Shown: positions 26,155-38,129 of the stretch, piece by piece
Layout: each line of letters begins with the position of its first letter
Position numbering within the stretch: position 1 is the first letter of the stretch
Assembly (NCBI RefSeq): GCF_000423185.1
Contig: NZ_AUHM01000010.1
Location: forward strand, 124,001-188,000
Origin: Inquilinus limosus DSM 16000
GTDB lineage: Bacteria; Pseudomonadota; Alphaproteobacteria; DSM-16000; Inquilinaceae
Length of the DNA: 64,000 bases
Reading direction: 5' to 3'
Notes under the pieces: generated by a model
What the model saw: only the letters and a program-made list of their open reading frames with translations
Told to the model about the DNA's origin: nothing
The model's database searches: none
Translations under genes and position numbers: made by a program

Positions 26155-27957
26155 TCAGAGCACGAAATCGCCGGCCACCAGGGTGGTGGCGCTGACGACG
26201 CCGAGGGCCATGTCGGCCACCTTGTCGCCGTTCAGGTCGGCCAGCACGATCTGAACGCCGCCGCTGACCGTCACCCGCAGCTCGTGCCCGGCGCCGGTGA
26301 AGGCGCCAGTGCCGAGGAAGGTGAAGGCGGTGTTGCCGTTGCCGGCATTGCCGTCGGCGTCGATGGCCGAAAGATCGATCCGGTCACCGTCGGCGTGGGA
26401 GAAGTCGTTGATTCCGTCCCGGGCCGAGGCGGTGCTGTCGGAGACCGCCTGATAGACGAAGCGGTCGGCCCCGGCGCCACCCTTCAGCGCATCGGCCCCG
26501 CCGCCCCCGGTGAGCACATCATTCCCGGCCATGCCCCAGAAGGCATTCGCCCCGGCATTGCCGGTGGTCGTGTCGTTGTAGGCCGAGCCCAGCACGTTCT
26601 CGATGCTGTTGTAGGTATCGCCGGCGGCATCGCCGGCCGTTCCCGCGCCGGTCGCCAGATTGACCGTCACCGCCCCTGTCGCCGAATCGTACAGGGCGAT
26701 ATCGATGCCGTTGCCGCCGGACAGCGCGTCCGCCCCGGCCCCACCGGTCAGGGAATCATTCCCTTCGCCGCCGGTCAGGGTGTCGGCGCCGGCTTCGCCA
26801 TAAAGGGCGTCGTCATTGTCGCCGCCGCTGAGCGCATCGTTACCTCCGGCGCCGTACAGCCGGTCCGCCCCGGCCATGCCCCAGAGCCCGTTGGCGCCGG
26901 CATCGCCCTTGATCTGGTCGCCGAAGGCCGAACCGAGCACGTTCTCGACGCTGACAAAGCCGTCCCCGGCCGCGTCTCCGCCGGTCCCGGCACCATCCAG
27001 AAGGCTGAGCGCGACCGCGCCGGTCGCCTCGGCATAGTTGGCCGTATCAGTCCCGCCGCCGCCATTCAGCACGTCACCGCCGGCGCCGCCGATCAGCCAG
27101 TCCTGGCCATCGCCGCCTTGCAGGGTATCGGCCCCGGCCTCGCCATAGAGGGAATCGTCGCCCGCGCCGCCGGCGAGCACATCATTCCCGGCCCGGCCCC
27201 ACAACTTGTTGGCACCGGCGTCGCCGGTCAGGCTGTCGGCGAAATCCGACCCGCCGACCGTCTCGATCCCGGTCAGCACATCGCCGACCGCGTCGCCACC
27301 GCTGTTGGCGTTGGTGGCGAGGTTGACCGTGACACCGGCCGCGGAGCCCAGGTAATCCGCCCGGTCGATGCCGTCGCCGCCATCGATCCGGTCGGCGCCG
27401 CTGCCGCCGGTGAGCACATCGTTGTCGCCGTCGCCGTTGAGCACATCGACGCCGCTGCCGCCGTCGAGCGTCTGGGCGCCGATGCCGCCGCTGAGCCGGT
27501 CATTGCCATCGCCCCCGATCATGACGCCGGGTCCCCTCAGCACGTCGTCGCCAGCGCCGCCGATCATGGTGCTGGCCGCAGTCAGCGTGTCGTTGCCGTC
27601 CCCGCCGTCCAGGAAGGTCGTGGCGATCAGGACGTCGTCGCCGCCCAGGCCGTACACGCTATGGGGCCAGCGATACCCCCCGTCGACACGATCGCTCCCG
27701 TTCGTCAGGATGAGATCGTACTTCCCCGCGTCAGTGACCCCGTACGAGCCGTCGTAGGTGCTGAACCACTCGCTATAGAATCCGATATTCGTGGTCTTTC
27801 CCTGAAACGTCAGGTATTGGCTGTAATTGAGAAGCTCGATGATAATGTTCGCTGCGATTCTATCCTCGCTCCAGAATATGGTCACGCCGACCCCATCCGG
27901 GCCGATGATATAGTCGCTGAGATCGAGATCTGGTGGAATCGGGCTGGACACATCCAT
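26155..27957 (-). CDS. RTX-type calcium-binding protein 1 (type I secretion substrate)
   Basis: This protein is about 600 residues. The first ~110 residues are not recognised and are coded by DNA less GC-rich than the surroundings. Then come many glycine/aspartate nonapeptides ([27 protein letters not shown]). Three modules of about 100 residues follow, each with (V)TVNLATxAxxGGDAxGDxxxxIEN-like strands, G-SAFxDxxxGDAGAN and LWGMAGNDxLxGG. The C-terminal ~90 residues ([20 protein letters not shown], ending LVAGDFVL) are the usual T1SS secretion signal region. Calcium folds such repeats outside the cell. No transporter genes lie nearby. The start is uncertain: TTG 27966, ATG 27957 or GTG 27951, which sits best behind AGGAG. 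A related protein is encoded at 45505-46686. Confidence 0.85.
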   Translation of the reverse strand: MDVSSPIPPDLDLSDYIIGPDGVGVTIFWSEDRIAANIIIELLNYSQYLTFQGKTTNIGFYSEWFSTYDGSYGVTDAGKYDLILTNGSDRVDGGYRWPHSVYGLGGDDVLIATTFLDGGDGNDTLTAASTMIGGAGDDVLRGPGVMIGGDGNDRLSGGIGAQTLDGGSGVDVLNGDGDNDVLTGGSGADRIDGGDGIDRADYLGSAAGVTVNLATNANSGGDAVGDVLTGIETVGGSDFADSLTGDAGANKLWGRAGNDVLAGGAGDDSLYGEAGADTLQGGDGQDWLIGGAGGDVLNGGGGTDTANYAEATGAVALSLLDGAGTGGDAAGDGFVSVENVLGSAFGDQIKGDAGANGLWGMAGADRLYGAGGNDALSGGDNDDALYGEAGADTLTGGEGNDSLTGGAGADALSGGNGIDIALYDSATGAVTVNLATGAGTAGDAAGDTYNSIENVLGSAYNDTTTGNAGANAFWGMAGNDVLTGGGGADALKGGAGADRFVYQAVSDSTASARDGINDFSHADGDRIDLSAIDADGNAGNGNTAFTFLGTGAFTGAGHELRVTVSGGVQIVLADLNGDKVADMALGVVSATTLVAGDFVL

Positions 27958-28257
27958 TCTCCTCAATCGATATTTTTATGCGTAAACAGATCTTCTTTTA
28001 TCTATCAGATCCCACAGCGCTATCAGCATGCATGCTGACGCCGCCCGGCCGAACCGGGGTCGCGCGCCGCCGATCTCGAAACCAACTCTCCGACAATAAT
28101 CCTGGTCCGTCATGGATGCCAGTCTCGACATACCAACCTATTCCAGTCGGACGATCGGATCTGTGTTGTGGCGTCGGAGCGTGCGCCATCCCTTCCTTTC
28201 ACCAGGGGCCGGAACCCTTTAGAACGGGATCAACCGCCTCAGCGACCGATCGAGATC
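27958..28257. other. Intergenic region, AT-richer than its surroundings
   Basis: About 300 bp separate the divergent RTX-1 and pepN genes. The part near 27961-28030 has long A/T stretches that contrast with the GC-rich window and could hold RTX-1 promoter sites or be a trace of transfer. No defined motif was found. Confidence 0.4.
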
Positions 28258-30909
28258 ATGGCCGATTCCACCAGCGCCCCGCGCACCATCCGCCTCGCCG
28301 ACTACCGGCTGCCGGACTTCCTGATCGACACGGTCGACCTGGTCTTCGACCTGCGCGAAGACGGGGCGACGGTGCGGTCGCGCCTGACCATGCGGCGCAA
28401 CCCGGCGGTCTCCGATCCCGCGGCGCCGCTGGTGCTGGATGGCCAGGGGCTGAAGCTGACCGCGATCGCCCTCGACGGCGAGCCGCTGGGCGACAACCGC
28501 TACTCGGTGGATGCCGAGCACCTGACCCTGCCCGGCCTGCCGGACGCCTTCACCCTCGAGATCACCACCGAGATCGAGCCGCAGAAGAACACCTCGCTGC
28601 AGGGGCTCTACACCTCCGGCGGCAATTTCTGCACCCAGTGCGAGGCCGAGGGCTTCCGCCACATCACCTATTATCTCGACCGGCCGGACGTGCTGGCCCG
28701 CTACACCACCACCATCGTCGCCGACAAGGCGAAAGTCCCGGTGCTGCTGTCGAACGGCAATCCGGTGGGTGCCGGCGAGGCCGAAGGCGGCCGGCACTGG
28801 GCGAAATGGGAGGACCCCTTCCCCAAGCCGTCCTACCTCTTCGCCCTGGTGGCGGGCGACCTGGTGGCGGTCGAGGACAGCTTCACCACCCGCTCCGGCC
28901 GCGAGGTCGCGCTCAGGATCTTCACCCGCCGGGGCGACGAGACCAAGGTCGGCCATGCCATGCGGTCGCTGAAGGCGTCGATGGCCTGGGACGAGCAGGT
29001 CTACGGCCTGGAATACGACCTCGACCTGTTCATGATCGTCGCGGTCTCCGACTTCAACATGGGGGCGATGGAGAACAAGGGCCTCAACATCTTCAACACG
29101 GCCCTCGTCCTGGCCAGCCGCGAGACCGCGACTGACGGCGACTTCCAGCGCGTCGAATCCGTGGTGGCGCACGAGTACTTCCACAACTGGACCGGCAACC
29201 GCATCACCTGCCGCGACTGGTTCCAGCTGTCGCTGAAGGAGGGCCTGACCGTCTTCCGCGACCAGGAATTCTCGGCCGACATGAACAGCCGGCCGGTGCA
29301 GCGCATCGCCGATGTCCGACGCCTGCGCGCCATCCAGTTCCCGGAGGATGCCGGCCCGATCGCCCATCCGATCCGGCCGGAGAGCTATATCGAGATCAAC
29401 AACTTCTACACGCCGACGGTGTACGAGAAGGGGGCGGAGGTCATCCGCATGATCCACACCCTGATCGGGCCGGAGCGGTACCGGAAGGGCATCGACCTCT
29501 ATGTGAAGCGCCATGACGGCCAGGCCGCGACCTGCGAGAACTTCGTCGCGGCGATGGAGGATGCCAGCGGCGTCGACCTCAAGCTGTTCCGCCGCTGGTA
29601 CTCCCAGGCCGGCACGCCCGAGATCACCGTCGAGGAGAGCTGGGACGCCGCCGCCGGCCGCTACAGCCTGACCCTCGGCCAGTCGACCCCGCCGACCCCG
29701 GGCCAGCCCGACAAGCAGCCGCTGCACATCCCGGTCGCGCTCGGCCTGCTCGACGCGCAGGGGCGCGACCTGCCGGTGCGCCTCGCCGGCGACGCCGAGG
29801 TCGCGCCCGGCACCCGGGTGCTGTCGCTGACCGAGGCGCGCCAGACCTTCGTGTTCGAGGGCCTGTCCGAGCGGCCGGTGCCGTCGCTGTTCCGCGGCTT
29901 CTCCGCCCCGATCAAGCTGGCGCCGCAGCCGCGCGAGCGGCTGGCCTTCCTGTTCGCCCATGACAGCGACCCGTTCAACCGCTGGGAGGCCGGCCAGCAG
30001 CTGGCGACCCAGCTGCTGCTGGAGGGCGTCGCCGCCCGCAAGGCCGGGCGGGAGTGGCGGCTGGACCCGGACTTCGTCGCCGCCGTCGGCCGGCTGCTGG
30101 ACGACCCGGCGCTCGACGCCGCCTTCATTGCCGAGGCGATGGCGCTGCCGAGCGAATCCTTCCTCGCCGACCAGATGGCGGTGATCGATGTCGAGGGCAT
30201 CCATGCGGTGCGCGAGGCGGCGCGGCAGGCGATCGCCGCGGCGCTGCGCGACCGGCTGCTGGCGGTCTACCGGGCCAATGACGACCGCGGGCCGTTCGAC
30301 GTCTCCGCCGCCGCGATGGGCCGGCGGGCGCTGAAGAACGCCTGCCTGGCCGCTCTCGGCCTGCTGGAGGACGACGCCGAGGCCACCGGCCTAGTCCTGG
30401 CCCAGGCCCGGACCGACGGCACCATGACCGACGTGCTGGCGGCGCTGACCGTGCTGCGCGACCGCGACATGCCGGAGCGGAAGCAGGCGCTGGACGCGTT
30501 CTACGACAAATGGCGGGACGAGCCGCTGGTGGTCGACAAGTGGTTCGCGCTGCAGGCGACCTCCGCCCTCCCCGGCACGCTCGACGCGGTCAAGGCGCTG
30601 ACCCGCCACCCGGCCTTCACCCTGCGCAACCCGAACCGGGCGCGGGCACTGATCTCCAGCTTAGCGATGAGCAACCCGCTGCACTTCCACGCCGCGGACG
30701 GTTCCGGCTACGCCTTCCTGGCCGACCAGGTGCTGGCGCTGAACGGCCCCAACCCGCAGCTGGCGGCGCGCATCCTGGTGCCGCTCGGCCGCTGGCAGCG
30801 GCACGATGCCGGCCGGCAGGCGGCGATGAAGGCCCAGCTCGACCGCATCCTGGCGGCGCCCGACCTGTCGCGCGACGTCTACGAGATCGCGGCCAAGAGC
30901 CGGGCGTGA
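28258..30909 (+). CDS. pepN: Aminopeptidase N
   Basis: This 883-residue M1 metallopeptidase removes N-terminal residues from peptides in the cytoplasm. Zinc motif VVAHEYFHNWTGNRITCRDW carries H305, E306, H309 of HExxH, with the third ligand in LSLKEGLTVF. The substrate motif reads MGAMENKGLNIFN (GAMEN). The C-terminal helical domain and length match E. coli PepN (870). ATG 28258 starts MADSTSAPRTIRLADYRLPD, and the earlier frame extension has no family similarity. There is no upstream ribosome-binding site of note. The gene stands alone between the RTX-1 gene and cydDC. Confidence 0.95.
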   Translation: MADSTSAPRTIRLADYRLPDFLIDTVDLVFDLREDGATVRSRLTMRRNPAVSDPAAPLVLDGQGLKLTAIALDGEPLGDNRYSVDAEHLTLPGLPDAFTLEITTEIEPQKNTSLQGLYTSGGNFCTQCEAEGFRHITYYLDRPDVLARYTTTIVADKAKVPVLLSNGNPVGAGEAEGGRHWAKWEDPFPKPSYLFALVAGDLVAVEDSFTTRSGREVALRIFTRRGDETKVGHAMRSLKASMAWDEQVYGLEYDLDLFMIVAVSDFNMGAMENKGLNIFNTALVLASRETATDGDFQRVESVVAHEYFHNWTGNRITCRDWFQLSLKEGLTVFRDQEFSADMNSRPVQRIADVRRLRAIQFPEDAGPIAHPIRPESYIEINNFYTPTVYEKGAEVIRMIHTLIGPERYRKGIDLYVKRHDGQAATCENFVAAMEDASGVDLKLFRRWYSQAGTPEITVEESWDAAAGRYSLTLGQSTPPTPGQPDKQPLHIPVALGLLDAQGRDLPVRLAGDAEVAPGTRVLSLTEARQTFVFEGLSERPVPSLFRGFSAPIKLAPQPRERLAFLFAHDSDPFNRWEAGQQLATQLLLEGVAARKAGREWRLDPDFVAAVGRLLDDPALDAAFIAEAMALPSESFLADQMAVIDVEGIHAVREAARQAIAAALRDRLLAVYRANDDRGPFDVSAAAMGRRALKNACLAALGLLEDDAEATGLVLAQARTDGTMTDVLAALTVLRDRDMPERKQALDAFYDKWRDEPLVVDKWFALQATSALPGTLDAVKALTRHPAFTLRNPNRARALISSLAMSNPLHFHAADGSGYAFLADQVLALNGPNPQLAARILVPLGRWQRHDAGRQAAMKAQLDRILAAPDLSRDVYEIAAKSRA

Positions 30910-31095
30910 GGCGACGCCCGCGGTAGCGCCGGCCGGGAATTCGGCCGAAGGAACAGGGGGAGGAAGGTCGGGATGACGCTATCGTCTGCGGGTCGGTCCT
31001 TCGCGCCGGTGCGAAAGTGCTGCTTCATTTCGTGCCGTTGACCGGACCGGATCGCCGGCCTACCTCGCCTTGGCAGCTTCTGGAGCACTGAGCCC

Positions 31096-32837
31096 TTGGC
31101 CCCGACCCCGCCCCGCTCGCCCTCGTCCGGTCCGGCCCCATCTGGTTTGGACGACGACCGCACCGCCGGCCGCTGGCTGAAGCGGCAGGCCGGGCTGGCG
31201 CGCGGGCCGATCGGGCTGACCGCGGCGGCCGGGATCGCCCAGGGCCTGTGCGGCGTCGCCCAGGCCGGGCTGATCGCCTGGATCCTGCAGCGCGCGGTGA
31301 TGGAGGGGGCGGCACTCTCCGCCTTCTGGCCGCTGTTCGCGGCGCTGCTGGCGGCGATCCTGCTGCGCGCCGGCGCCGCCTGGGCCTGGGAGGCGCTGGG
31401 CGCCGTGGCGGCGACGCAGGTCAAGACCCGGCTGCGGCGGCAGATCCTCGACCGTGTCCACACCCTCGGCCCCGCCTGGCGGGCGGAGCGGCAGACCGGC
31501 GACCTGGCCGTGACCCTGATCGAGCGAATCGAGGCGCTGGACGGCTACTATGCCCGCTTCCTGCCGCAGAGCCGGGTGGCGGCGATCCTGCCGATCCTGA
31601 TCCTGGCCGCGGTCTATCCGGTCGACTGGGTGTCGGGCGTGATCCTGACCATCGCCGGGCCCTTCGTGCCGCTGCTGATGGCGCTGATCGGCATGAAGGC
31701 GGCGGATGAGAGCCGCCGCCAGTTCCGCACCCTGGCGCGGATGAGCGCCTATTTCCTCGACCGGCTGCAGGGCCTGGCGACGCTGCGGCTGTTCGGCCGG
31801 GCCGAGGCCGAGGTCGAGGGTATCGCGCTGGCCGCCGACGCCTTCCGCGACCGCACCATGCGGGTGCTGCGCATCGCCTTCCTGTCCTCGGCCAGCCTGG
31901 AGTTCTTCGCCTCGGTCGCGGTCGCCATCGTCGCCACCTATGTCGGGCTGGGGCTGCTCGGCCATATCGGCTGGGGCACCGCGCCCCATCTGACCCTGTT
32001 CAGCGGCCTCTTCGTGCTGCTGATGGCGCCCGACTTCTTCCAGCCGTTGCGCATGCTGGCGGCCTATTACCACGACCGGGTGGCGGCGATCGGCGCCGCC
32101 GAGGGCCTGGCCGAGGTGCTGGATGCGCCGGAGGCGGCCTCCGGCGGCTCCCGGCGGATGCCGGAGGGTGATCTCGACATCGTCTTCGACAATGTCTCGG
32201 TCGCCTTCGAGGGCGGCGCCCGCAGCGCCATCCGCAACGCCAGCCTGCGGATTGGCCCGGGCGACCATGTGGCGCTGGTCGGCATGAGCGGCGCCGGCAA
32301 ATCGACGCTGCTGTCGCTGCTGCTGGGCTTCCGCCGGCCGGATGCCGGCCGCGTCCTGGTCAACGGAGTCGACCTGGCGGAGATCGATCCCGAGGAGCTG
32401 CGTCGCCGCATCGCCTGGATCGGCCAGGCGCCGGTGCTGTTCCACGGCACGCTGCGCGACAACATCCGGCTGGGCCGGCCCGAAGCGGACGACGCGGCGG
32501 TCGAGCGCGCCGCGGCCGAGGCGCGGGTGACGGAGTTCGCGGCGGCGCTGCCGCAAGGGCTGGACACGCCGGTCGGCGAGCGCGGCGTCGGCCTGTCCGG
32601 CGGCCAGGCCCAGCGCGTCGCCCTGGCCCGCGCCTTCCTGAAGGACGCGCCGCTGGTGCTGCTGGACGAGCCGACCGCCTCGCTCGACCGCGACACCGAG
32701 GCGGAGATCCTGGACTCGATCCGCCGCCTGGCCCGCGGCCGCACCGTGATCGTCGCCACCCACAGCCCGGCCGCGATGGCGATCGCCGACCGCCGGATCC
32801 TGCTGGAGCAGGGCCGGGTGCAGGCGGAGGCGGCGTG

Positions 32838-32838
<1 letters not shown>
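31096..32838 (+). CDS. cydD: Heterodimeric ABC exporter subunit CydD
   Basis: This 580-residue fused transmembrane/ATPase half-transporter has about six helices in residues 25-300. The nucleotide-binding domain carries Walker A GMSGAGKST, signature LSGGQAQR and Walker B VLLLDEP. CydDC exports cysteine and glutathione (heme effects are also reported) to the periplasm and is needed for assembly of cytochrome bd. The start used is TTG at 31096 behind GGAG; later in-frame starts are possible because the first ~25 residues are Pro/Ser-rich and variable. It overlaps cydC (TGATG). No cydAB lies adjacent. Confidence 0.88.
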
Positions 32839-34572
<1,734 letters not shown>

Positions 34573-34586
<14 letters not shown>

Positions 34587-35004
34587 GCCCCGCATCGGCC
34601 TGCGCCGCATCGGCGTGCTGGGCCCGACGACGCTGCGCCTGGCCTTGCAGCTGTTCGGCACGCTCTGCGTCGTCGCCGGCATCATCGGCCTGTTCGTGCC
34701 GCTGTGGCCGACCACGATCTTCATGATCCTGGCGCTGTGGGCCTTCGCCCGCTCCTCGCCGCGGCTGCACAACTGGCTTCTGACCCATCGGCGTTTCGGG
34801 CCGCCGCTGCAGGCGTGGGAGCGGCACGGCGCGATCCCGCCCTGGGCCAAGCTGCTGGCGGTGGTCAGCCTCGGCGCCAGCCTGGCGCTCGTGGTGATCG
34901 CGGTGCATTCGCGCATCGTGGTCGGGATCGTCGCGGCGCTGTTCGCGGTCCTGATCCTCTACATCCTGACCCGCCCGAACGCCGCGCCGGGCGACAAATC
35001 CTAA
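34573..35004 (+). CDS. DUF454 (YbaN-like) inner-membrane protein
   Basis: This 143-residue protein matches the DUF454/YbaN pattern: GTLCVVAGIIGLFVPLWPTT, IFMILALWAFARSSPRLHNW and LLTHRRFGPPLQAWERHGAI. Two to four membrane helices are likely (about 22-42, 46-60, 90-106 and 110-128). The family function is unknown. The ATG lies inside the last codons of cydC, so it is translated from the same mRNA. That suggests a link to respiration or cytochrome bd assembly, but this is inference. Confidence 0.82.
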
Positions 35005-35074
35005 CGACGGCATGGGCGCGCCATGACACGCTTGTCATTTCCGAACCGCCCCTGCTCCGCTTAAAGTTACGATC

Positions 35075-35755
35075 ATGCGAATCCTTGTGATCGAAGACGA
35101 CGCCCAGGCCGCGCAGTACCTGACCAAGGGGCTGCGGGAGAGCGGATTCGTCGTGGACCACGCCCCGGACGGGCCGCAGGGCCTGTTCCTGGCGACCAGC
35201 GAGACCTACGACGCGATGATCGTCGACCGCATGCTGCCGGGCATGGACGGCCTCTTGATCGTCGAGACCATCCGGCGCAACGGCAACCAGACGCCGGTGC
35301 TGTTCCTCAGCGCCATGGGCCAGGTCGACGACCGTGTCCGCGGCCTGCGCGCCGGCGGCGACGACTATCTGACCAAGCCCTATGCCTTCACCGAGCTGCT
35401 GGCCCGGCTGGAGGCGCTGCTGCGCCGCGGCGCCGCGCCCGCGGCGGCGCAGACCGAGCTGCAGATCGGCGACCTGAGGATGGACCTGCTGTCGCGTTCG
35501 GTCACCCGGTCCGGCCGCAAGATCGACCTGCAGCAGCGCGAGTTCCAGATCCTGGAGTATCTGATGCGCCATTCCGGCCAGGTGGTCACCCGGACCATGC
35601 TGCTGGAGAATGTCTGGAACTATCACTTCGATCCGCAGACCAACGTGATCGACGTCCACATCAGCCGGCTGCGGCAGAAGATCGACCGGGACTTCGACAC
35701 GCCGCTGCTGCAGACCGTGCGTGGTGCGGGATATTGCCTCCGTGCACCTGATTAG
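35075..35755 (+). CDS. OmpR/PhoB-family response regulator
   Basis: This 226-residue DNA-binding regulator has a receiver domain with the acidic pair E8/D9, the phospho-acceptor D51 (DAMIVDRMLPGMDG) and the switch lysine K101 (YLTKPYAF). The C-terminal winged helix (about 130-222) carries LQQREFQILEYLMRHSGQVV, NVWNYHFDPQTNVIDVHISR and LRQKI. Its sequence is of the CusR/CopR-like type, often tied to metals or envelope stress, but the stimulus is not shown. It overlaps the histidine kinase gene, its likely partner. Confidence 0.92.
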   Translation: MRILVIEDDAQAAQYLTKGLRESGFVVDHAPDGPQGLFLATSETYDAMIVDRMLPGMDGLLIVETIRRNGNQTPVLFLSAMGQVDDRVRGLRAGGDDYLTKPYAFTELLARLEALLRRGAAPAAAQTELQIGDLRMDLLSRSVTRSGRKIDLQQREFQILEYLMRHSGQVVTRTMLLENVWNYHFDPQTNVIDVHISRLRQKIDRDFDTPLLQTVRGAGYCLRAPD

Positions 35756-37193
35756 GGTCCTTCGCAGCTCCACCTTCCGCTACGCGATCATCTACATGCT
35801 GGTGTTCGGGGTGTCCGTCGCCGGCGTGCTGGGATTCGTCTACTGGCAGACGGTGCGGGTGATCGGCTCGCAGACCGACGACACCATCCAGGCCGAGATC
35901 ATCGGCCTGGCCGAGCAGTACCGCCAGTTCGGCCTGATCGGCCTGGTGCGCATCATCCGCGAGCGCAGCCAGGCCGTCCCGGGGCGGCGCGGCCTCTATC
36001 TCCTGGCCGACCGAAACTACAACCGGATCGAGGGCAACCTGTCCTCCTGGCCGCCGATCGCGCGCGGTGCCCCTGAAAGCACGATCGACTTCCTGGTCGC
36101 GACCGAGGTCGGCGGCGACGCCAAGCCCCAGGTGGCGCGGGCCCGCACCCTCGCCGTGCCCGGCGGCTTCAACCTGTTGGTCGGGCGCGACATGACCGAG
36201 CGCACCGACTTCACCAAGCTGATGACGGATGCGCTGATCGGCGGCCTGATCCTGACCGCGGCGCTGGGCATCGCCGGCGGCATCCTGATGAGCCGCAGCC
36301 TTCTGGCCCGGATCGAGGGCATCAACCGCGGCACCGAGGGCATCCTGCAGGGCGACCTGACCCGGCGCATGCCGGTGCGCGGCAACCGCGACGAGTTCGA
36401 CCGCCTGGCCACCAGCCTGAACGCCATGCTCGACCAGATCGACGGGCTGATGACCGGGATGCGCGGTGTCGCCGACAACATCGCGCACGACCTGCGCAGC
36501 CCGATCTCGCGGCTGCGCAGCCGGCTGGAGGTCTCGATGATGAGCGAGACCGACGCCGACGGCTATCGCCGGGCGATGGAGGACGCGATCCGCGAGGCCG
36601 ACGGCATCCTCGCCACCTTCAACGCGCTGCTGGAGATCGCACTGGCCGAAGCCGGGGCGGTGCGCGACCGCTTCAGCCCGATCGACCTGTCGGCGCTGGC
36701 CGCCGATGCCGGCGAGCTGTACGGCCCGGTGGCGGAGGAGAAGGGCCAGACGCTGGCGACCGAGATCGAGCCGGGCATCACCGTGCCCGGCAACAGCCAC
36801 CTGCTGGCCCAGGCCACGGCCAATCTGCTGGACAACGCGACCAAGTACACGCCGGAGGGCGGGCGGATCACGCTGGCTGTCCGGCGCGACGGCGACGGCG
36901 CGATCCTCAGCATCCGCGACACCGGCCCCGGCATTCCGGCGGAGGCGCGCGGCCGGGTGCTGGACCGCTTCGTCCGGCTCGACGCCAGCCGCAGCGCCCC
37001 GGGCGCCGGGCTCGGCCTGGCCCTGGTCTCGGCCGTGGCCCGGCTGCACCGGGCGACGCTGACGCTGACCGACAACGCGCCGGGCCTGCACATCGCGATG
37101 CGCTTCCCGCAGACGGTGCCGGCCGGTCATCGGGACGCGCAGCAAGGCGCCGCTCCGAACTCCGGCCCGGCGGGCAGGATCGCGTCGTCCTGA
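35742..37193 (+). CDS. Membrane histidine kinase (HAMP-HisKA-HATPase)
   Basis: This protein is about 483 residues. Transmembrane helix 1 (about 15-38) is followed by a ~115-residue periplasmic domain and helix 2 near 158-180. A HAMP domain follows, then the phospho-acceptor His in ADNIAHDLRSPISRLRSRL. The ATPase domain has N box NLLDNATKYTPEGGRI, G1 DTGPGIP and G2 GAGLGLALVSAV. GTG 35742 (MHLIRVLRSSTFRY) is preferred over GTG 35721 because it gives a short cytoplasmic basic lead; both overlap the regulator gene. The last ~25 residues are a Pro/Gly-rich extension. It presumably phosphorylates the upstream regulator. Confidence 0.92.
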   Translation: MHLIRVLRSSTFRYAIIYMLVFGVSVAGVLGFVYWQTVRVIGSQTDDTIQAEIIGLAEQYRQFGLIGLVRIIRERSQAVPGRRGLYLLADRNYNRIEGNLSSWPPIARGAPESTIDFLVATEVGGDAKPQVARARTLAVPGGFNLLVGRDMTERTDFTKLMTDALIGGLILTAALGIAGGILMSRSLLARIEGINRGTEGILQGDLTRRMPVRGNRDEFDRLATSLNAMLDQIDGLMTGMRGVADNIAHDLRSPISRLRSRLEVSMMSETDADGYRRAMEDAIREADGILATFNALLEIALAEAGAVRDRFSPIDLSALAADAGELYGPVAEEKGQTLATEIEPGITVPGNSHLLAQATANLLDNATKYTPEGGRITLAVRRDGDGAILSIRDTGPGIPAEARGRVLDRFVRLDASRSAPGAGLGLALVSAVARLHRATLTLTDNAPGLHIAMRFPQTVPAGHRDAQQGAAPNSGPAGRIASS

Positions 37194-37197
37194 GCGG

Positions 37198-37674
37198 CTA
37201 CAGCAGGCCGGCAAGATCCTTCCGGATCACGTCGGCCAGCCCGTCGAAGGCAGCCTCGGTGCCGCCGACGCGCTGGCGGCGCGCATCATCGCCGCCGCCG
37301 AGGAACGCCGCCTGTTCGGTGAACTTCATCCGGGTCCGGTCGCCTTCCGGGAACAGCTCGACCGTCGCCAGCGAGGCCGAGACCCGCTGGCCGCGGAAGC
37401 CCATCTCATAGGCGTAGATGACCCGTCGGCCGGGCAAGATGTCGAGGTAATGGGCCCGGAAGGTCTGTTCGTGCCCCTCGGGCGTCCGCCAGCGCTTGGC
37501 TTCCACGCCGCCGACCCGGAAGTCGAACAGGTCCTCCAGCACGGCCCAGTCGGGGTGGCAGTCGGTCCAGCGCCGCTTGAGCTCCGGCTCCGCCCAGAAG
37601 CGGAAGGCGTGCGCCGGACCGCCGGGCAGCTCGCGCTCGACGACGAAGGTGGAGTGGTCGATGGTCGGGATCAT
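37198..37674 (-). CDS. SRPBCC/AHSA1-family protein
   Basis: This 158-residue helix-grip-fold protein has the AHSA1 pattern (FVVERELPGGPAHAFRFWAE, PELKRRWTDC, and EMGFRGQRVSASLATVEL). The fold provides a hydrophobic ligand cavity, and the ligand is unknown. Its ATG overlaps the ArsR stop (ATGA), so the two are coupled. ArsR-SRPBCC operons are common in soil bacteria, and the SRPBCC protein may bind a signal or toxic compound for the repressor. That link is inference. Confidence 0.85.
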   Translation of the reverse strand: MIPTIDHSTFVVERELPGGPAHAFRFWAEPELKRRWTDCHPDWAVLEDLFDFRVGGVEAKRWRTPEGHEQTFRAHYLDILPGRRVIYAYEMGFRGQRVSASLATVELFPEGDRTRMKFTEQAAFLGGGDDARRQRVGGTEAAFDGLADVIRKDLAGLL

Positions 37675-38003
37675 GGCCCGGTCTCCTCTTCGGGGATCTC
37701 GCGCATCGCCGCCTCCAGGCGGTCGAAGGCGGCGTTCAGGGCGGCTTCGCGGTCCCGCACCCAGTCGGCGATCAGCATCAGGGCGGCGGGCTGCAGGCTG
37801 TAGGTGCGCGCGCGGCCATCCTTCCGCGACACGACGATGCCGCTGTCCTCCAGGACCTTGAGGTGCTTGACGGCCGAAGGCAGCCGCATCTCCACCGGCT
37901 CGGCCAGCTGCTTGACGGTGGCCGGGCCGCGGCTCAGGCGCTCGGCCATGCGCCGCCGGTTCGGATCCGACAGCGCGACGAAGATGCGGTCAAGGGCCTG
38001 CAT
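37671..38003 (-). CDS. ArsR-family transcriptional regulator
   Basis: This 110-residue winged-helix protein reads RIFVALSDPNRRRMAERLSR, LAEPVEMRLPSAVKHLKVLE and GRARTYSLQP, which is the ArsR/SmtB fold. No cysteine metal site is present, so it is probably not a metal sensor. Two inverted repeats, GTTTCC-N6-GGAAAC, lie upstream at 38062-38079 and 38110-38127, probably its operators (autoregulation). It is the first gene of a two-gene unit with the SRPBCC protein. Confidence 0.9.
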   Translation of the reverse strand: MQALDRIFVALSDPNRRRMAERLSRGPATVKQLAEPVEMRLPSAVKHLKVLEDSGIVVSRKDGRARTYSLQPAALMLIADWVRDREAALNAAFDRLEAAMREIPEEETGP

Positions 38004-38061
38004 GCCTCAGGCCTCCGGCTCGTCGCGAAGGAAGGATCAGGGCCATCGTCCCGCTCAAACA

Positions 38062-38079
38062 GTTTCCTTATGCGGAAAC
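38062..38079. promoter_or_regulatory. Inverted repeat GTTTCC-N6-GGAAAC, copy 1 (ArsR operator candidate)
   Basis: The perfect half-sites extend to AGTTTCC/GGAAACT. The site sits 59 nt upstream of the arsR start codon, matching an operator over its promoter. Confidence 0.65.
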
Positions 38080-38109
38080 TATCCGAAGCCGACGCTGATG
38101 ACAACAACA

Positions 38110-38127
38110 GTTTCCGCTCTCGGAAAC
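38110..38127. promoter_or_regulatory. Inverted repeat GTTTCC-N6-GGAAAC, copy 2 (ArsR operator candidate)
   Basis: It has the same 6-bp half-sites and 6-nt spacer as copy 1, 48 nt away centre to centre. It ends 2 nt from the stop codon of the upstream permease gene. Confidence 0.6.
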
Positions 38128-38129
38128 CG

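Noticed and set aside
26155-27957. A tandem DNA repeat or CRISPR-like array within the RTX-1 gene
   Set aside because: The periodicity comes from degenerate protein nonapeptides and not from identical DNA repeats with spacers.
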